Source: Nocardioides caldifontis (GTDB taxonomy: Bacteria > Actinomycetota > Actinomycetes > Propionibacteriales > Nocardioidaceae). Taken from it: DNA of 64,000 nucleotides. Below the pieces are notes generated by a model. The model was not told the DNA's origin. It saw only the letters and a list, made by a program, of their open reading frames with translations, and made no database searches. Of the stretch, positions 51,763 to 60,660 are shown piece after piece. Within the stretch, counting starts at the first letter, position 1, and every line of letters starts with the position of its first letter. The stretch lies in contig NZ_VHIB01000014.1 of NCBI RefSeq assembly GCF_008087345.1, positions 1 through 64,000 of the forward strand. The letters are read 5' to 3'. The translations under genes were made by a program, and so were the position numbers.

Positions 51763-52140
51763 ATGTTGCTCTTCCTCCTCGCCGTGAGCGGCGCTGCGCT
51801 GGCTCACCGCTACCTGCAGGTATATGCCCCCTCGAACGTCGTCGTCGCTCACGCGCGGCGCGCGCGCCCGCGCCTGCGCGTCGCCGCGGGGCTCTTCGCC
51901 CTCTCGACGGCTCTCGCGGCCAGCGCGTTCGCACTCACCGAGTGGGTCGTCAACGGCGGTCCGGGCTCGATGAATCTGGTCATCATCATCGCGACCTGGG
52001 ACGCGTTCAAGTTCACCTTCACGGCTATCACCGTTGCCCTTTGTCGCGCGCCTTCCACGCGCCGTAAGCGGTCGCTTTCCCGTCCTGACGACGACGCTTC
52101 CCGGGTGAATGCGCACATTGACCTCGCCGGCCGGTTGTGA
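51763..52140 (+). CDS. Small membrane protein after the relaxase
   Basis: ATG 51763 (GTG 51760 possible; GGAG upstream) gives 125 aa with helices at the N-terminus (LFLLAVSGAALAHRYLQV), middle (LFALSTALAASAFALTEWVV) and near 75-95 (NLVIIIATWDAFKFTFTAIT). The tail is basic. No family is recognised. It follows the relaxase by about 108 bp. Confidence 0.6.
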   Translation: MLLFLLAVSGAALAHRYLQVYAPSNVVVAHARRARPRLRVAAGLFALSTALAASAFALTEWVVNGGPGSMNLVIIIATWDAFKFTFTAITVALCRAPSTRRKRSLSRPDDDASRVNAHIDLAGRL

Positions 52141-52289
52141 GCCGCTGTCGGGAAGTAGCGTTCGCAAGGACATCAATGGCGCCACACCGACGCACCTAGA
52201 AGCTCGAAATGCCGCCGGCCGTTGGCCATGTCAGTTAATGTCCGGGCGGTCGAGTCGAGTTCAGCGCCTGAGAACACGAGGGCCGCTCC

Positions 52290-53549
52290 ATGATACGTCC
52301 GCACTATGCCATCGAACGCTCGCACGCGCGTCGGTCCGGTGTGGCTGCGTTGACGGCGGCAATTTTGGCTCTTACAAGCCTTCCCGCAGCGTTCGCCGAC
52401 GACCTCGACGACAAGAAGGACCGCGTCGAGAAGAGAATCGGTATGGCCGACGAGCGCCTCGACGAGTCCAGCGCCGACTTGCGAGCCGCCACCGACGCGC
52501 TGATCCTGGCTCAGGACGACCTGCGGCAAGCGCGGGAGCACCTAGCCACCACACAGAGTGAGCTCGCAGCTGCCACCGCGCTGGACGCCCGGATGCAGAC
52601 CAAGCTGGAAACCGCGATCCTGCGGCTACGTAAGGCTCGGACAGGGTTGGCCACGGGCCGCGCTCAGGTGGCCGAGCAGGAGCAGCAGTTGCGGTCACTC
52701 GTCGTGTCGACGTACGAGCAGGGTGATCCAGCTCTCATGGGTCTCTCGATGGTGTTCACGACCCAGGATCCCGCCGCGCTGGCAGGAAACCTGAACACTC
52801 AGAGCACCGTCCTCGACGTCCAGTCCACGATCCTCCACCAGCTCGAAGCGACCGAGGTCATGCTCCGGGTCAAGGAGGACGAGCTCGAGTCAGCCAGGCA
52901 GTACGTCGCCGCGAGTCGCCGCGCGGCCGCGGAGAACCTGCGGATCAAGAAGGCCCTCGAGCTGCGGGCCGGGCAAGCCGAGGCGAACGTGGAGGAGCTC
53001 GTGATGCTTCGCCAGCGGGCTCGTTCGGTCGCACTGAAAGCGAAGAGCGCCGACCTGGCAGCACTGAAGCGGCTACAAGCCGAGCGTGACCGCATCCAAC
53101 AGCTGATCCTCGATCAGGCGTCAAGCACCACCTACACCGGCGCCGTCGATGGCGACGGTGTCCTGGGTATGCCAGTCGATGGGAGCATCACCTCCCCGTT
53201 CGGATGGCGGACGCATCCCATCTGGGGCTATCGCTCACTCCACGACGGGATCGATGTAGGCGCGGGTTGCGGCACGCCGATCCGGGCGGCCGCCAGCGGA
53301 GTGGTGCTCTCGGCGTACTACAGCTCCGTATGGGGCAACCGGATCATTGTGGATCACGGAACGCGTCGGGGTGTTGGGGTCTCTACGATCGCAAACCACA
53401 TGAGCGGGTACGCAGTCGACGTAGGAGAGCGCGTCGAGCGAGGCGAGATCATCGGGTACGTGGGCACGACCGGCTGGTCCACGGGGTGCCACTTGCACTG
53501 GACTGTGTTGCAGAACGGCTTGGCGGTCGATCCCAAGGGTTGGCTGTAG
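52290..53549 (+). CDS. Coiled-coil M23 peptidase (EnvC/NlpD-like)
   Basis: The 419-aa protein has a signal peptide ending near SLPAAFADD, two long coiled-coil stretches (about 40-155 and 180-285), and a C-terminal M23 domain: SPFGWRTHPIWGYRSLHDGI with His and Asp zinc ligands, and TGCHLHWTV with HxH. This is the plan of EnvC-like or phage-tail-type peptidoglycan hydrolases. It may remodel the wall for transfer or pilus passage. Confidence 0.85.
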   Translation: MIRPHYAIERSHARRSGVAALTAAILALTSLPAAFADDLDDKKDRVEKRIGMADERLDESSADLRAATDALILAQDDLRQAREHLATTQSELAAATALDARMQTKLETAILRLRKARTGLATGRAQVAEQEQQLRSLVVSTYEQGDPALMGLSMVFTTQDPAALAGNLNTQSTVLDVQSTILHQLEATEVMLRVKEDELESARQYVAASRRAAAENLRIKKALELRAGQAEANVEELVMLRQRARSVALKAKSADLAALKRLQAERDRIQQLILDQASSTTYTGAVDGDGVLGMPVDGSITSPFGWRTHPIWGYRSLHDGIDVGAGCGTPIRAAASGVVLSAYYSSVWGNRIIVDHGTRRGVGVSTIANHMSGYAVDVGERVERGEIIGYVGTTGWSTGCHLHWTVLQNGLAVDPKGWL

Positions 53550-53679
53550 CGCTCCGCCGGGGCCGATTCAACAAGTTTATGGTCGATCCGGAGCCTGAAG
53601 CCGACACGATGTGACGTCAGGCACCGCCTGTGTTTGACTCGCTGACTGTTGTCCTGGCGTCGACCTCGAATGGATCCGT

Positions 53680-54597
53680 ATGACCACCATGCGACACCGA
53701 GCCGCCGCGTGCCTCGCCCGGCGGTTCGGCAAGCTCTTCGTCCTCGCACTGGTTGCCCTGTTAGTCACCTCTGCGGTTGTTGCCGTCGGTGTCACCGCCG
53801 ACACGTCAGGCTCCGATGCCGGTATGGAGCAGACCCTTTCGGCCGGTTCCTCGGCTGTGTCCCTGGACGCGAGGACCTTTGCGAGTCGGCGTGAGGAGCG
53901 GGTCAGCCGCGCGGCGCCCCGGATGCAGCCGCGCATCGCGCTCAAGCCGAGGGCCACCGACCACAAGTTTGCGACCGCCCCGCTGAACATCTGGAAAGCT
54001 CCGCGAGAGGAGGGCAAGCGGCTAGGTCTTATCGAATGGGGCACTAGGATCGCCGTCACCGGTCAGGTCGTCGGGCATTGGGCCGAGGTTCTGCTGCCGC
54101 GCGGCAAGCAACAAGCCACCCGGTGGGTGAATGCCGATTACCTCGCCAACCGCAAGCCCAAGCCCGACCCCCTGCCGGATGAGAGCACCGACAGCCCGAC
54201 TGAGTCGACGGACGCGCAGTCAGGGGCAGCCCCGGGCGTCGGAGCGCCGTGCAGCAACGGCACCACGGTCCCGTCGGGCGTGAGCTCGAACATCGCGGCG
54301 ATTCACCAGGCGGTCTGCGCGAACTGGCCCCAGATCACCAGCTACGGGACGTTCCGGGAGGGTGATGATGGCGACCACGGTTCGGGCCGCGCCGTGGACA
54401 TCATGGTCAGCGGATCCGTTGCATGGCAGGTCGCGGAGTTCCTCCGCGCGAACTACAACGAGTTCGGGCTCAACTACGTCATCCATGCCCAGAAGATCTG
54501 GTCGGTCGACCGATCGGGAGAGGGATGGCGCTACATGGAAGACCGCGGGTCGGCGACCGCGAATCATTACGACCACGTGCACGCCTCCGTGTACTAG
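53680..54597 (+). CDS. Secreted SH3b / ARB_07466-like cell-wall protein
   Basis: The 305-aa protein has an N-terminal helix (about 18-40), an SH3b-like domain (about 100-150, APLNIWKAPREEGKRLGLIE to RWVNADYL), a Pro/Ser linker and a C-terminal domain with GDHGSGRAVDIMVSG, NYVIHAQKIWSV and ANHYDHVHASVY. The last motifs equal those at the end of the M23 protein at 31162-32256, which suggests a shared wall-binding or hydrolase domain with His and Asp ligands. It is likely the last element gene before cydA. Confidence 0.78.
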   Translation: MTTMRHRAAACLARRFGKLFVLALVALLVTSAVVAVGVTADTSGSDAGMEQTLSAGSSAVSLDARTFASRREERVSRAAPRMQPRIALKPRATDHKFATAPLNIWKAPREEGKRLGLIEWGTRIAVTGQVVGHWAEVLLPRGKQQATRWVNADYLANRKPKPDPLPDESTDSPTESTDAQSGAAPGVGAPCSNGTTVPSGVSSNIAAIHQAVCANWPQITSYGTFREGDDGDHGSGRAVDIMVSGSVAWQVAEFLRANYNEFGLNYVIHAQKIWSVDRSGEGWRYMEDRGSATANHYDHVHASVY

Positions 54598-54730
54598 ATA
54601 GGACGTCCGCCTACGGGCGACGTCGGCGGTCCGCCTCCGGGTTCCTGCAGGGTCGCTCTTCGACGCAGCCATCTAGTTCGCTTACACCGCTCGTGAAAAG
54701 TTTCACAAAGTCTCCAAAACCTCGTCCCGA

Positions 54731-56203
54731 GTGCTTAGCGTCAATGCCGTGCTCGAGTCTGCTCTCTCCCTGACCGCCCACGCTGGCGAGATGCCACACG
54801 CGGTGCAGGTGCTCGCGGAGGTCGAACCAGCGGGTCTGCTTCCTGCTCGGATGCAGATGGCACTGTCGCTGGGCTGGCACATCGTCCTGGCCTGCTTCGG
54901 CGTCGCGTTTCCCGCGATGATCTTTGTGATGCACCTGATCGGCATACGGCGCAACGACGAGGATGCGCTGCTCCTGGCACGCAAGTGGGCGAAGGTCTCG
55001 GCGGTCCTGTTCGCGATCGGCGCCGTCTCCGGCACAGTGCTCAGCTTCGAGATGGGGGTGCTGTGGCCGGGGCTGATGGCGACCTACGGCGACGTCCTGG
55101 GCCTGCCGTTCGCGTTCGAGGGGCTGGCGTTCTTCGTTGAGGCGATCTTCCTCGGGATCTACCTCTACGGCTGGGACCGGATGCCTTCCCGCCAGCACCT
55201 GATGATGGTGCTGCCAATGGCACTCACCGGCATTGTCGGCACCTTCTGCGTGATCGCGGTCAATGCTTGGATGAACGCTCCGGTGGGTTTTGACCTCGTC
55301 GACGGCCAGGTGACGAACATCGACCCGTGGGCGGTGCTGCTGAACCCGGACGCCTTCTGGCAGTTCCTGCACATGTGGGTGGCGGCCTACATGGTGGCGG
55401 GGTTCACGCTCGCATCGGTGTATGCGGTCGGGTTCCTGCGTGGGCGCGGTGATCGTCCGCACAGCCTTGGCTTCCGGGTCGCGTTCGCGTTCGCGAGCGT
55501 CTCGGCAGTGCTCCAGCCATTCGTGGGACATCTGCTCGGTGGTCGTCTCGCCGAGACGCAGCCGGCCAAGCTCGCCGCGTTCGAGCTGGCGACCGACACA
55601 GAGAGTCCGTCGCCGTTGCGACTGGGCGGCGTCCTGGTCGACGGCGTGGTGAGGTGGTCGGTCGACATCCCCTACCTCGGTTCGCTGATCGCCCGGAACT
55701 CGTTCACCGCGCCGGTCGAGGGGCTGGACAGCTTTCCGGTCGAGGACCGTCCACCGGTCAACATCACTCACTGGGCGTTCCAGGGCATGGTCGGCATTGG
55801 GTTCCTGCTGATGCTCGCTGCGGTCGGCTTCTGGGCCGCACGCTGGCGCGGCCGTGACCTGTTGCGACACCGGTGGTTCCTCCGGCTCGCCGCTGCTTCC
55901 GGGGTGCTGGCGGTACTCGCCATGGAGGCCGGGTGGATCGCCACGGAGGTCGGGCGGCAGCCGTGGATCGTGTACGAAGTGATGCGGACCCCCGAGGCGG
56001 CCGGCGAGAACTCGGGACTATGGTGGCTGCTGGGTGCGACCACCGTTGTTTACGCCGCGATGACTATCGGCGCTGTGATCGTCCTCAGTTCCATGGCGCG
56101 GCGGTGGCGGGCCGGCGAGGTCGATCTACCGAGTCCGTATGGACCTGAAGCGCAAAGCCGGAACCGCTCGTCATCTCCTGCGGCGGACGGATCCGGTCGG
56201 TGA
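54731..56203 (+). CDS. cydA: Cytochrome bd ubiquinol oxidase subunit I
   Basis: GTG 54731 gives 490 aa, but conserved sequence begins only at ARMQMALSLGWHIVLACFGV, so a later start (ATG 54791, GTG 54809) is possible. The protein has about nine helices; FEGLAFFVEAIFLGIYLYGW, MWVAAYMVAGFTLASVYAVG and the quinol-site GRQPWIVYEVMRT are typical. The periplasmic Q-loop is short, as in the CIO-type group. Subunit I binds hemes b558, b595 and d and oxidises quinol, reducing O2 to water. It overlaps cydB by 4 bp. Confidence 0.9.
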   Translation: MLSVNAVLESALSLTAHAGEMPHAVQVLAEVEPAGLLPARMQMALSLGWHIVLACFGVAFPAMIFVMHLIGIRRNDEDALLLARKWAKVSAVLFAIGAVSGTVLSFEMGVLWPGLMATYGDVLGLPFAFEGLAFFVEAIFLGIYLYGWDRMPSRQHLMMVLPMALTGIVGTFCVIAVNAWMNAPVGFDLVDGQVTNIDPWAVLLNPDAFWQFLHMWVAAYMVAGFTLASVYAVGFLRGRGDRPHSLGFRVAFAFASVSAVLQPFVGHLLGGRLAETQPAKLAAFELATDTESPSPLRLGGVLVDGVVRWSVDIPYLGSLIARNSFTAPVEGLDSFPVEDRPPVNITHWAFQGMVGIGFLLMLAAVGFWAARWRGRDLLRHRWFLRLAAASGVLAVLAMEAGWIATEVGRQPWIVYEVMRTPEAAGENSGLWWLLGATTVVYAAMTIGAVIVLSSMARRWRAGEVDLPSPYGPEAQSRNRSSSPAADGSGR

Positions 56204-57315
56204 GCCTGGCGGTGGCCGTGGCCGTGGCAATGTTCGTCGGGGTGATCGCCTACGCGCTGTTCGGCGGCGCCGACTTCGGTTCCGGCTTCTACGACCTCAC
56301 CGCCGGCGGCAGCAGACAGGGCGCCGAGCTGCGCACGCTCATCGATCACAGCATCGGGCCGGTCTGGGAGGCCAATCACGTCTGGCTGATCTACGTGCTC
56401 GTCACCTGGTGGACCGCGTTTCCGGAGTCGTTCGCGTCGGCGATGTCGACCCTCATCTTGCCAATGCTTCTTGCGCTGCTCGGAATCGTTCTACGCGGGG
56501 CGAGCTTCGCGTTCCGCAAGTACGCCGCGACGATGAACCAGGCGCGGGTGTTCGGGGCCGTGTTCGCCATCTCCTCCGTCATCACGCCCTTCTTCTTCGG
56601 CACGGTGGCCGGTGGCATCGCCTCGGGACGGGTGCCCGCAACCGGCCGCGGTGACCTGTGGAGCTCCTGGCTCAACCCGACCTCGGTGTTCGGTGGAGCG
56701 ATCGCGGCCGCGACCTGCGCCTTCCTGGCGGGTGTCTTCCTTTGCGCCGACGCCTGCAGGTCCCGTCAAGGCACCCTCGCCGAGCAGTTGCGTAGGCGGA
56801 CGCTCGTGGTTGGAGCGGTCACCGGCGTGGTCGTGTTCGCGGCCCTGCCCTCGCTGCAGAGCGACGCCCCCACGCTGACCGAAGGACTGCAGACGCGGGC
56901 GGCGCCCTTGATCGCAGCGTCCGGCCTCACCGGCGCCGCGACGATGGTGCTGCTCGCGACCAGGCGCTTCGGCCGCGCGCGGTTCACGGCAGTGACAGCG
57001 GTCGCCGCCGTGGTTACCGGGTGGGGAATCGCTCAGTACCCCTGGCTACTCGTCGACCGCGCCACCATCGTCGAGGCTGCCGGCGCGCCGGCCACCCTCC
57101 GGGCGCTGCTCGTCGCCGTCGGGCTGGCGGCGGTCATCGTGCTGCCCGCGCTGGGTTACCTCTATCGGCTCACCCAAACCGAGACGTGGTCCGGGCACCC
57201 GACAGCACCCGCCGTCGGCCGTGCCGGTCTCGGTCAACGGCCCGAAAGCGCTTTGCGGGTCAAGACCACGACGCCGGAGCCGAAGAAGCCCACCAATCCC
57301 CACCCCAGCGCCTGA
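56200..57315 (+). CDS. cydB: Cytochrome bd oxidase subunit II
   Basis: GTG 56200 overlaps the cydA stop (GTGA). The 371-aa protein has about eight helices, with DFGSGFYDLTAGG, PVWEANHVWLIYVLVTWWTA and FPESFASAMSTL typical of CydB. The last 40 residues are polar and atypical, and an open minus-strand gene overlaps them. The assembly transporter genes cydCD are not in the window. Confidence 0.9.
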   Translation: MSLAVAVAVAMFVGVIAYALFGGADFGSGFYDLTAGGSRQGAELRTLIDHSIGPVWEANHVWLIYVLVTWWTAFPESFASAMSTLILPMLLALLGIVLRGASFAFRKYAATMNQARVFGAVFAISSVITPFFFGTVAGGIASGRVPATGRGDLWSSWLNPTSVFGGAIAAATCAFLAGVFLCADACRSRQGTLAEQLRRRTLVVGAVTGVVVFAALPSLQSDAPTLTEGLQTRAAPLIAASGLTGAATMVLLATRRFGRARFTAVTAVAAVVTGWGIAQYPWLLVDRATIVEAAGAPATLRALLVAVGLAAVIVLPALGYLYRLTQTETWSGHPTAPAVGRAGLGQRPESALRVKTTTPEPKKPTNPHPSA

Positions 57316-57419
57316 CTGCCCTCCGAATCCGACAACACCAAGGCGACGCCGCCGGCGACTAGGACCAGACAGAGCAGGACGAGCGTTAGCAGGGACCAAC
57401 TGATGCGACGCGTGCTCAC
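57234..57419 (-). CDS. Possible 61-aa membrane protein antisense to cydB end
   Basis: GTG 57419 opens 61 codons: MSTRRISWSLLTLVLLCLVL begins a first helix, and ALGWGLVGFFGSGVVVL makes a second, with a basic end. The two-helix hairpin pattern is better than chance would give, but it overlaps cydB by 82 bp in the opposite direction and no clear ribosome site is seen. Confidence 0.42.
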   Translation of the reverse strand: MSTRRISWSLLTLVLLCLVLVAGGVALVLSDSEGSQALGWGLVGFFGSGVVVLTRKALSGR

Positions 57420-57707
57420 GGCTCGAGGATCTCATGGCTTGCGCGTTGCGAGCGCCTGGCTCCTCAATCAAGGCGCTGAACGGAAGGGAGCTTCCCGCGA
57501 TCGGCTCGCCGTAGGGAGCCCTGACAAATAGTTCCCCCGGGCACGGTCGAGGTCGAGGACCGGACTACCGAGCGCCGTGGCTGCGCACTTTGTGGGGCCG
57601 CCTCGACAGCAGCGTTGTAGGTATGGGCCCGCACGCTAACGAACGCCGCCCAAGACACCCACAAGGGCGGCGTCAAGCCCTCATCCTCGCCCCTCTACCC
57701 TGGAGCA

Positions 57708-58067
57708 GTGTCGTTTCGGACCTTGGTACAGCTATTCCGCTTCATAGCCGTCGCCGAAGCCCTCTCCTGGGTGGGGTTGGTGTCTGGAATGTACTTCAAG
57801 TACATGACCGACGCTGGCGATCTCGGCGTGAAGGTCTTCGGACCCGTCCACGGTGCCATATTCATCGCCTACCTCGCACTGACGGTGGTGGTGGCGAGGT
57901 CGCTCAGTTGGTCTTGGCGCACGACGCTGGGTGGCCTGATCTGCTCGGTGCCACCGTTCGCCACCCTTGCCTTCGAGCTATGGGCTCAACGAACCGGCCG
58001 CCTCGCGGCGTCTACGCATCGCTCGGGGAAGCCGTCGAGCCCGTCGAAGGTGGACGCCGCGAAGTAG
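57708..58067 (+). CDS. DUF3817 membrane protein
   Basis: GTG 57708 gives 119 aa with three helices; FRFIAVAEALSWVGLVSGMY and FGPVHGAIFIAYLALTVVVA are the DUF3817 signature, common in actinobacteria. The function is unknown. The 288 bp before it hold no recognised gene. Confidence 0.85.
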   Translation: MSFRTLVQLFRFIAVAEALSWVGLVSGMYFKYMTDAGDLGVKVFGPVHGAIFIAYLALTVVVARSLSWSWRTTLGGLICSVPPFATLAFELWAQRTGRLAASTHRSGKPSSPSKVDAAK

Positions 58068-58314
58068 CGACTGGGTCCCCGGGCGCCGTCACGCGTCTTC
58101 TGCCGAGTGTCGCCGAAATCGGGACTGCCCGAAGCAGCCACGACCTACGCCTGGATCCGCGGGGTTCTTGTGCCGCAGCCGAGGCCCGACCTCTGACGGC
58201 AATGTCCCTGCGGTCCGTGGGCTACAAGGGACTTGGCGCCGACCTCAAAAGTTCTGCCGCTGGGGCTGTGCGACGTCGCTGCCGAGGGCTGCATGCGGTG
58301 ACCCCCGGTCATCG

Positions 58315-59628
58315 CTAGACGGTGAGCAGCAAGTAGAGGCCCCCAACCGTGTAGCCCACCATGACGAGCAGCAGCGGGATCTGGCCAACGAGTTGATGCC
58401 GTACGGGCAGCAGCTTCAATGAGCGGTCATGAGCGGCAACGACCCCGAGGACATGCCCGCCAACAATAGCGACCACCTTGCTCGCCGCCAGGAATGTGGG
58501 GTGCAACGTGAGCCAGTAGTTTACTTGTACGTCGGCGGTGCCGAGGTAGTCAGCGCCCTTGACGAGGGGGTCGCTGAGGTAGATCAGCGTCTGCTGGCCG
58601 ACCTCGACGAAGTAACTGAGGTAGTGAGCGACGACGTACCCGACTACGATGGGCACCAGGGAGTGAGCGAAAAGGCCCGGGAGAGCCAAACGGTCAGCCT
58701 CATCGGAGGGCGCCGACATCGTCGCGATCGCGAAGAAGGCGCCGACGAGCAGGCAGAACAACATGAGGGCGACCGTGTCTAGGGCCACTGCGGCGACGTC
58801 AGCGTCGGTGCTGAACCGGATCCAGACCAGCGAGTCCTGGAAGCTGTCGAAGGCGGTGCTGCCGAGCAGCACGGAGACGGCGGCTAACAGCCCTCGGGTG
58901 GGGCGCAATCCATCGAGGTTGCGCATCGGGGCGCGGACCACCAACGCTCCGTCGCCGCGTCGGCCGAAGGGGGACAAATGACCTACGAGCGTGGAGTAAG
59001 CCTCGAAGGGATCTGCGGCGGCGATCCAACGTTCCCCGAACACGGCGGCGCCAACGATGACGACGACGAAGTACACGGCGAACCAGAGCCGCACTGCGTA
59101 CAGGTAGTTCGCTTCGGGGTAGACCAGCTCGAGCCACACAAACGCCAACAGTCCGAGGGCGGCAGGCCATAACCCGATCCATGCCGGCAACTGGAACATG
59201 CCCGTGGTCGCCGAGCCTCCCGTGACCTTTGACAGCAACCAGTGCAGTGTCCGCAGTGGGTTGACAGCCCGGTAGAAGGGGCCGAACAGCAGGGACGCGG
59301 GCACGAGTCCCACCCACAGCAGGACGTAAACCACCCCGAACGTCGGGTTGGCCAAGCTGTCCGGTCCAGCGAGCGCCGCCCAGCCGACGTACACGGCCAC
59401 AGATAACCCCAGCAGGCGCAGAGCGGCGCTGAACCACGCGCTCTCAACGACGGCGGTCACGTGTCGGGGGAGGGGATGCCCCTGAGTTGTGGCGTCGAAG
59501 CGCGGCGAGCGCCAGGCCAAGACCAGGACGAGAAACGACACCGCGAGGGTTGCGGCGGCGCCAGAGAGCGCATAGGGGAGCGGGATCGGCAGGTCCGCCG
59601 TTCCTCCGATGCCGTGCGCGAAGACCAT
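58315..59628 (-). CDS. Large polytopic membrane protein, unknown
   Basis: The 437-aa protein has about ten helices (for example LLGLSVAVYVGWAALAG, VVYVLLWVGLVPASLLFGPF, LMLFCLLVGAFFAIATM, QIPLLLVMVGYTVGGLYLLL). It starts MVFAHGIGGTADLPIPLPYA. Several conserved-looking His and Tyr lie in helices (AHSLVPIVVGYVVAHYLSYF), which could bind heme or metal. It lies beside copper and oxidase-assembly genes. No family is named with confidence. Confidence 0.72.
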   Translation of the reverse strand: MVFAHGIGGTADLPIPLPYALSGAAATLAVSFLVLVLAWRSPRFDATTQGHPLPRHVTAVVESAWFSAALRLLGLSVAVYVGWAALAGPDSLANPTFGVVYVLLWVGLVPASLLFGPFYRAVNPLRTLHWLLSKVTGGSATTGMFQLPAWIGLWPAALGLLAFVWLELVYPEANYLYAVRLWFAVYFVVVIVGAAVFGERWIAAADPFEAYSTLVGHLSPFGRRGDGALVVRAPMRNLDGLRPTRGLLAAVSVLLGSTAFDSFQDSLVWIRFSTDADVAAVALDTVALMLFCLLVGAFFAIATMSAPSDEADRLALPGLFAHSLVPIVVGYVVAHYLSYFVEVGQQTLIYLSDPLVKGADYLGTADVQVNYWLTLHPTFLAASKVVAIVGGHVLGVVAAHDRSLKLLPVRHQLVGQIPLLLVMVGYTVGGLYLLLTV

Positions 59629-59975
59629 CCTCTACGTTCCTTGCGTTCGGGTGGGAGGGTTGGGTGGAGGAACAACGCGTTTCACCCGGATCACGCCTGC
59701 GACAATTTGCCACCCCGCACTCCGCCCAGAGCCGAATGGCGGTCGACGTGGTCGCGGGTTCAGTTGACCTCTCCTCTCCGCACTGGTGGCCTCGCCAGGC
59801 CTCAGGACGTCAGACGACGCGTGCGGGCTCGCGCGTCGTGCCCTCCTCGAGCGCCTGACGATAATGGCACGCACTTCCCGAGGGGACAGCGACGCTGCAC
59901 AACGATGGAAAAGATGCAGGTTGATCTCGAGGAGCGAGGGTGCTCTGTGCGCGGATGTCGCTGCGATGCGCCGTT
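59629..59975. other. Gene-free stretch
   Basis: About 350 bp between the large membrane protein gene and the anti-sigma-like gene. It should hold the promoter of the membrane protein gene (start 59628). Short frames in both strands show only shadow-like Arg/Ser-rich sequence. No repeat or RNA is recognised. Confidence 0.5.
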
Positions 59976-60359
59976 TCAGCGGCGCGTGCGAAGCTCGAAC
60001 CACACGGTTCGTGCACCGTCCGCGTGGTGGAGCTCTACTCCCCACCGCCGCGCCAAGGCCTCAACGACGATCAGTCGGCGTCCGGGTTCTCCGGTGCCTC
60101 CCGCGGAGGAAGTCGACGGGGTCGGAGCCGATGTGTGGGTTGTCTCGACACGTAGTGACTCCTCCGTGGTCGTCACGGCGAGGAGGATGTCGGCCGAGCC
60201 AGCGTCGAAGGCAGCGTTCACCAGCTCTGCAGTAAGCAGTTGGGCGATCGCGGAGATGTCGGGAGGCATGCCGCTGCAAGACAGAAGCACGTGGTGTCGT
60301 GCGCGGTCCACAGCGTCGGGGTGATTGTGCAGCGAGAGCCTGAAGAGGTCATTGCTCAT
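59976..60359 (-). CDS. Anti-sigma-like ATPase-fold protein with lost N-box Asn
   Basis: ATG 60359 gives 127 aa, the same length as the protein at 36350-36733, and aligns with it end to end by eye: LLTAELVNAAFDAGSADI against LLTSELVTNALEHGAGTI, and GRRLIVVEALARRWGVEL against GRGMLIVETLASAWGVQS. Here the N-box Asn and His are replaced by Ala, and the first part of the G-box is altered, so ATP binding may be lost. It may act as a binding-only partner-switch protein. Confidence 0.68.
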   Translation of the reverse strand: MSNDLFRLSLHNHPDAVDRARHHVLLSCSGMPPDISAIAQLLTAELVNAAFDAGSADILLAVTTTEESLRVETTHTSAPTPSTSSAGGTGEPGRRLIVVEALARRWGVELHHADGARTVWFELRTRR

Positions 60360-60453
60360 GGCGCCCGCCGGCACGACAGGCATCCGCCGTGGGCTGGCCC
60401 GGCGCGACGGCCTCCCTCGGCTACTCGACGTGAAGGTTGAGCGCGTCGGCTGA

Positions 60454-60660
60454 TCACGAGTCGATCTCGATGGCCGCCCGCGCCTGCCGCGGGCTGGACG
60501 TTAGCGAGTGACTTCGCGAATCGCTCTGGTACAGCTTGCCGACGCGGGACACAAGCAGATGGCCGTTGCGCCCTCCGAGTGTCCAAGCGAGCCGGTCACG
60601 CTGTCGGAGCCGGTCCAGGCGACGCCGGCCAGTTGTCCGTGGGGTGCGTGCGGGGCTCAT
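60454..60660 (-). CDS. Possible 68-aa protein after the CopD-CtaG gene
   Basis: ATG 60660 overlaps the upstream stop by 4 bp (ATGA) and opens 68 codons with TLGGRNGHLLVSRVGKLYQS. The start overlap is the main support; the sequence shows no family, membrane segment or clear compositional signal. The rest of 60384-60656 has no other recognised content. Confidence 0.3.
   Translation of the reverse strand: MSPARTPRTTGRRRLDRLRQRDRLAWTLGGRNGHLLVSRVGKLYQSDSRSHSLTSSPRQARAAIEIDS

Noticed and set aside
54611-55870. 419-aa minus-strand frame
   Set aside because: It is antisense to cydA, which is clearly recognised; the minus translation has only His/Arg/Gln-rich low-complexity sequence.
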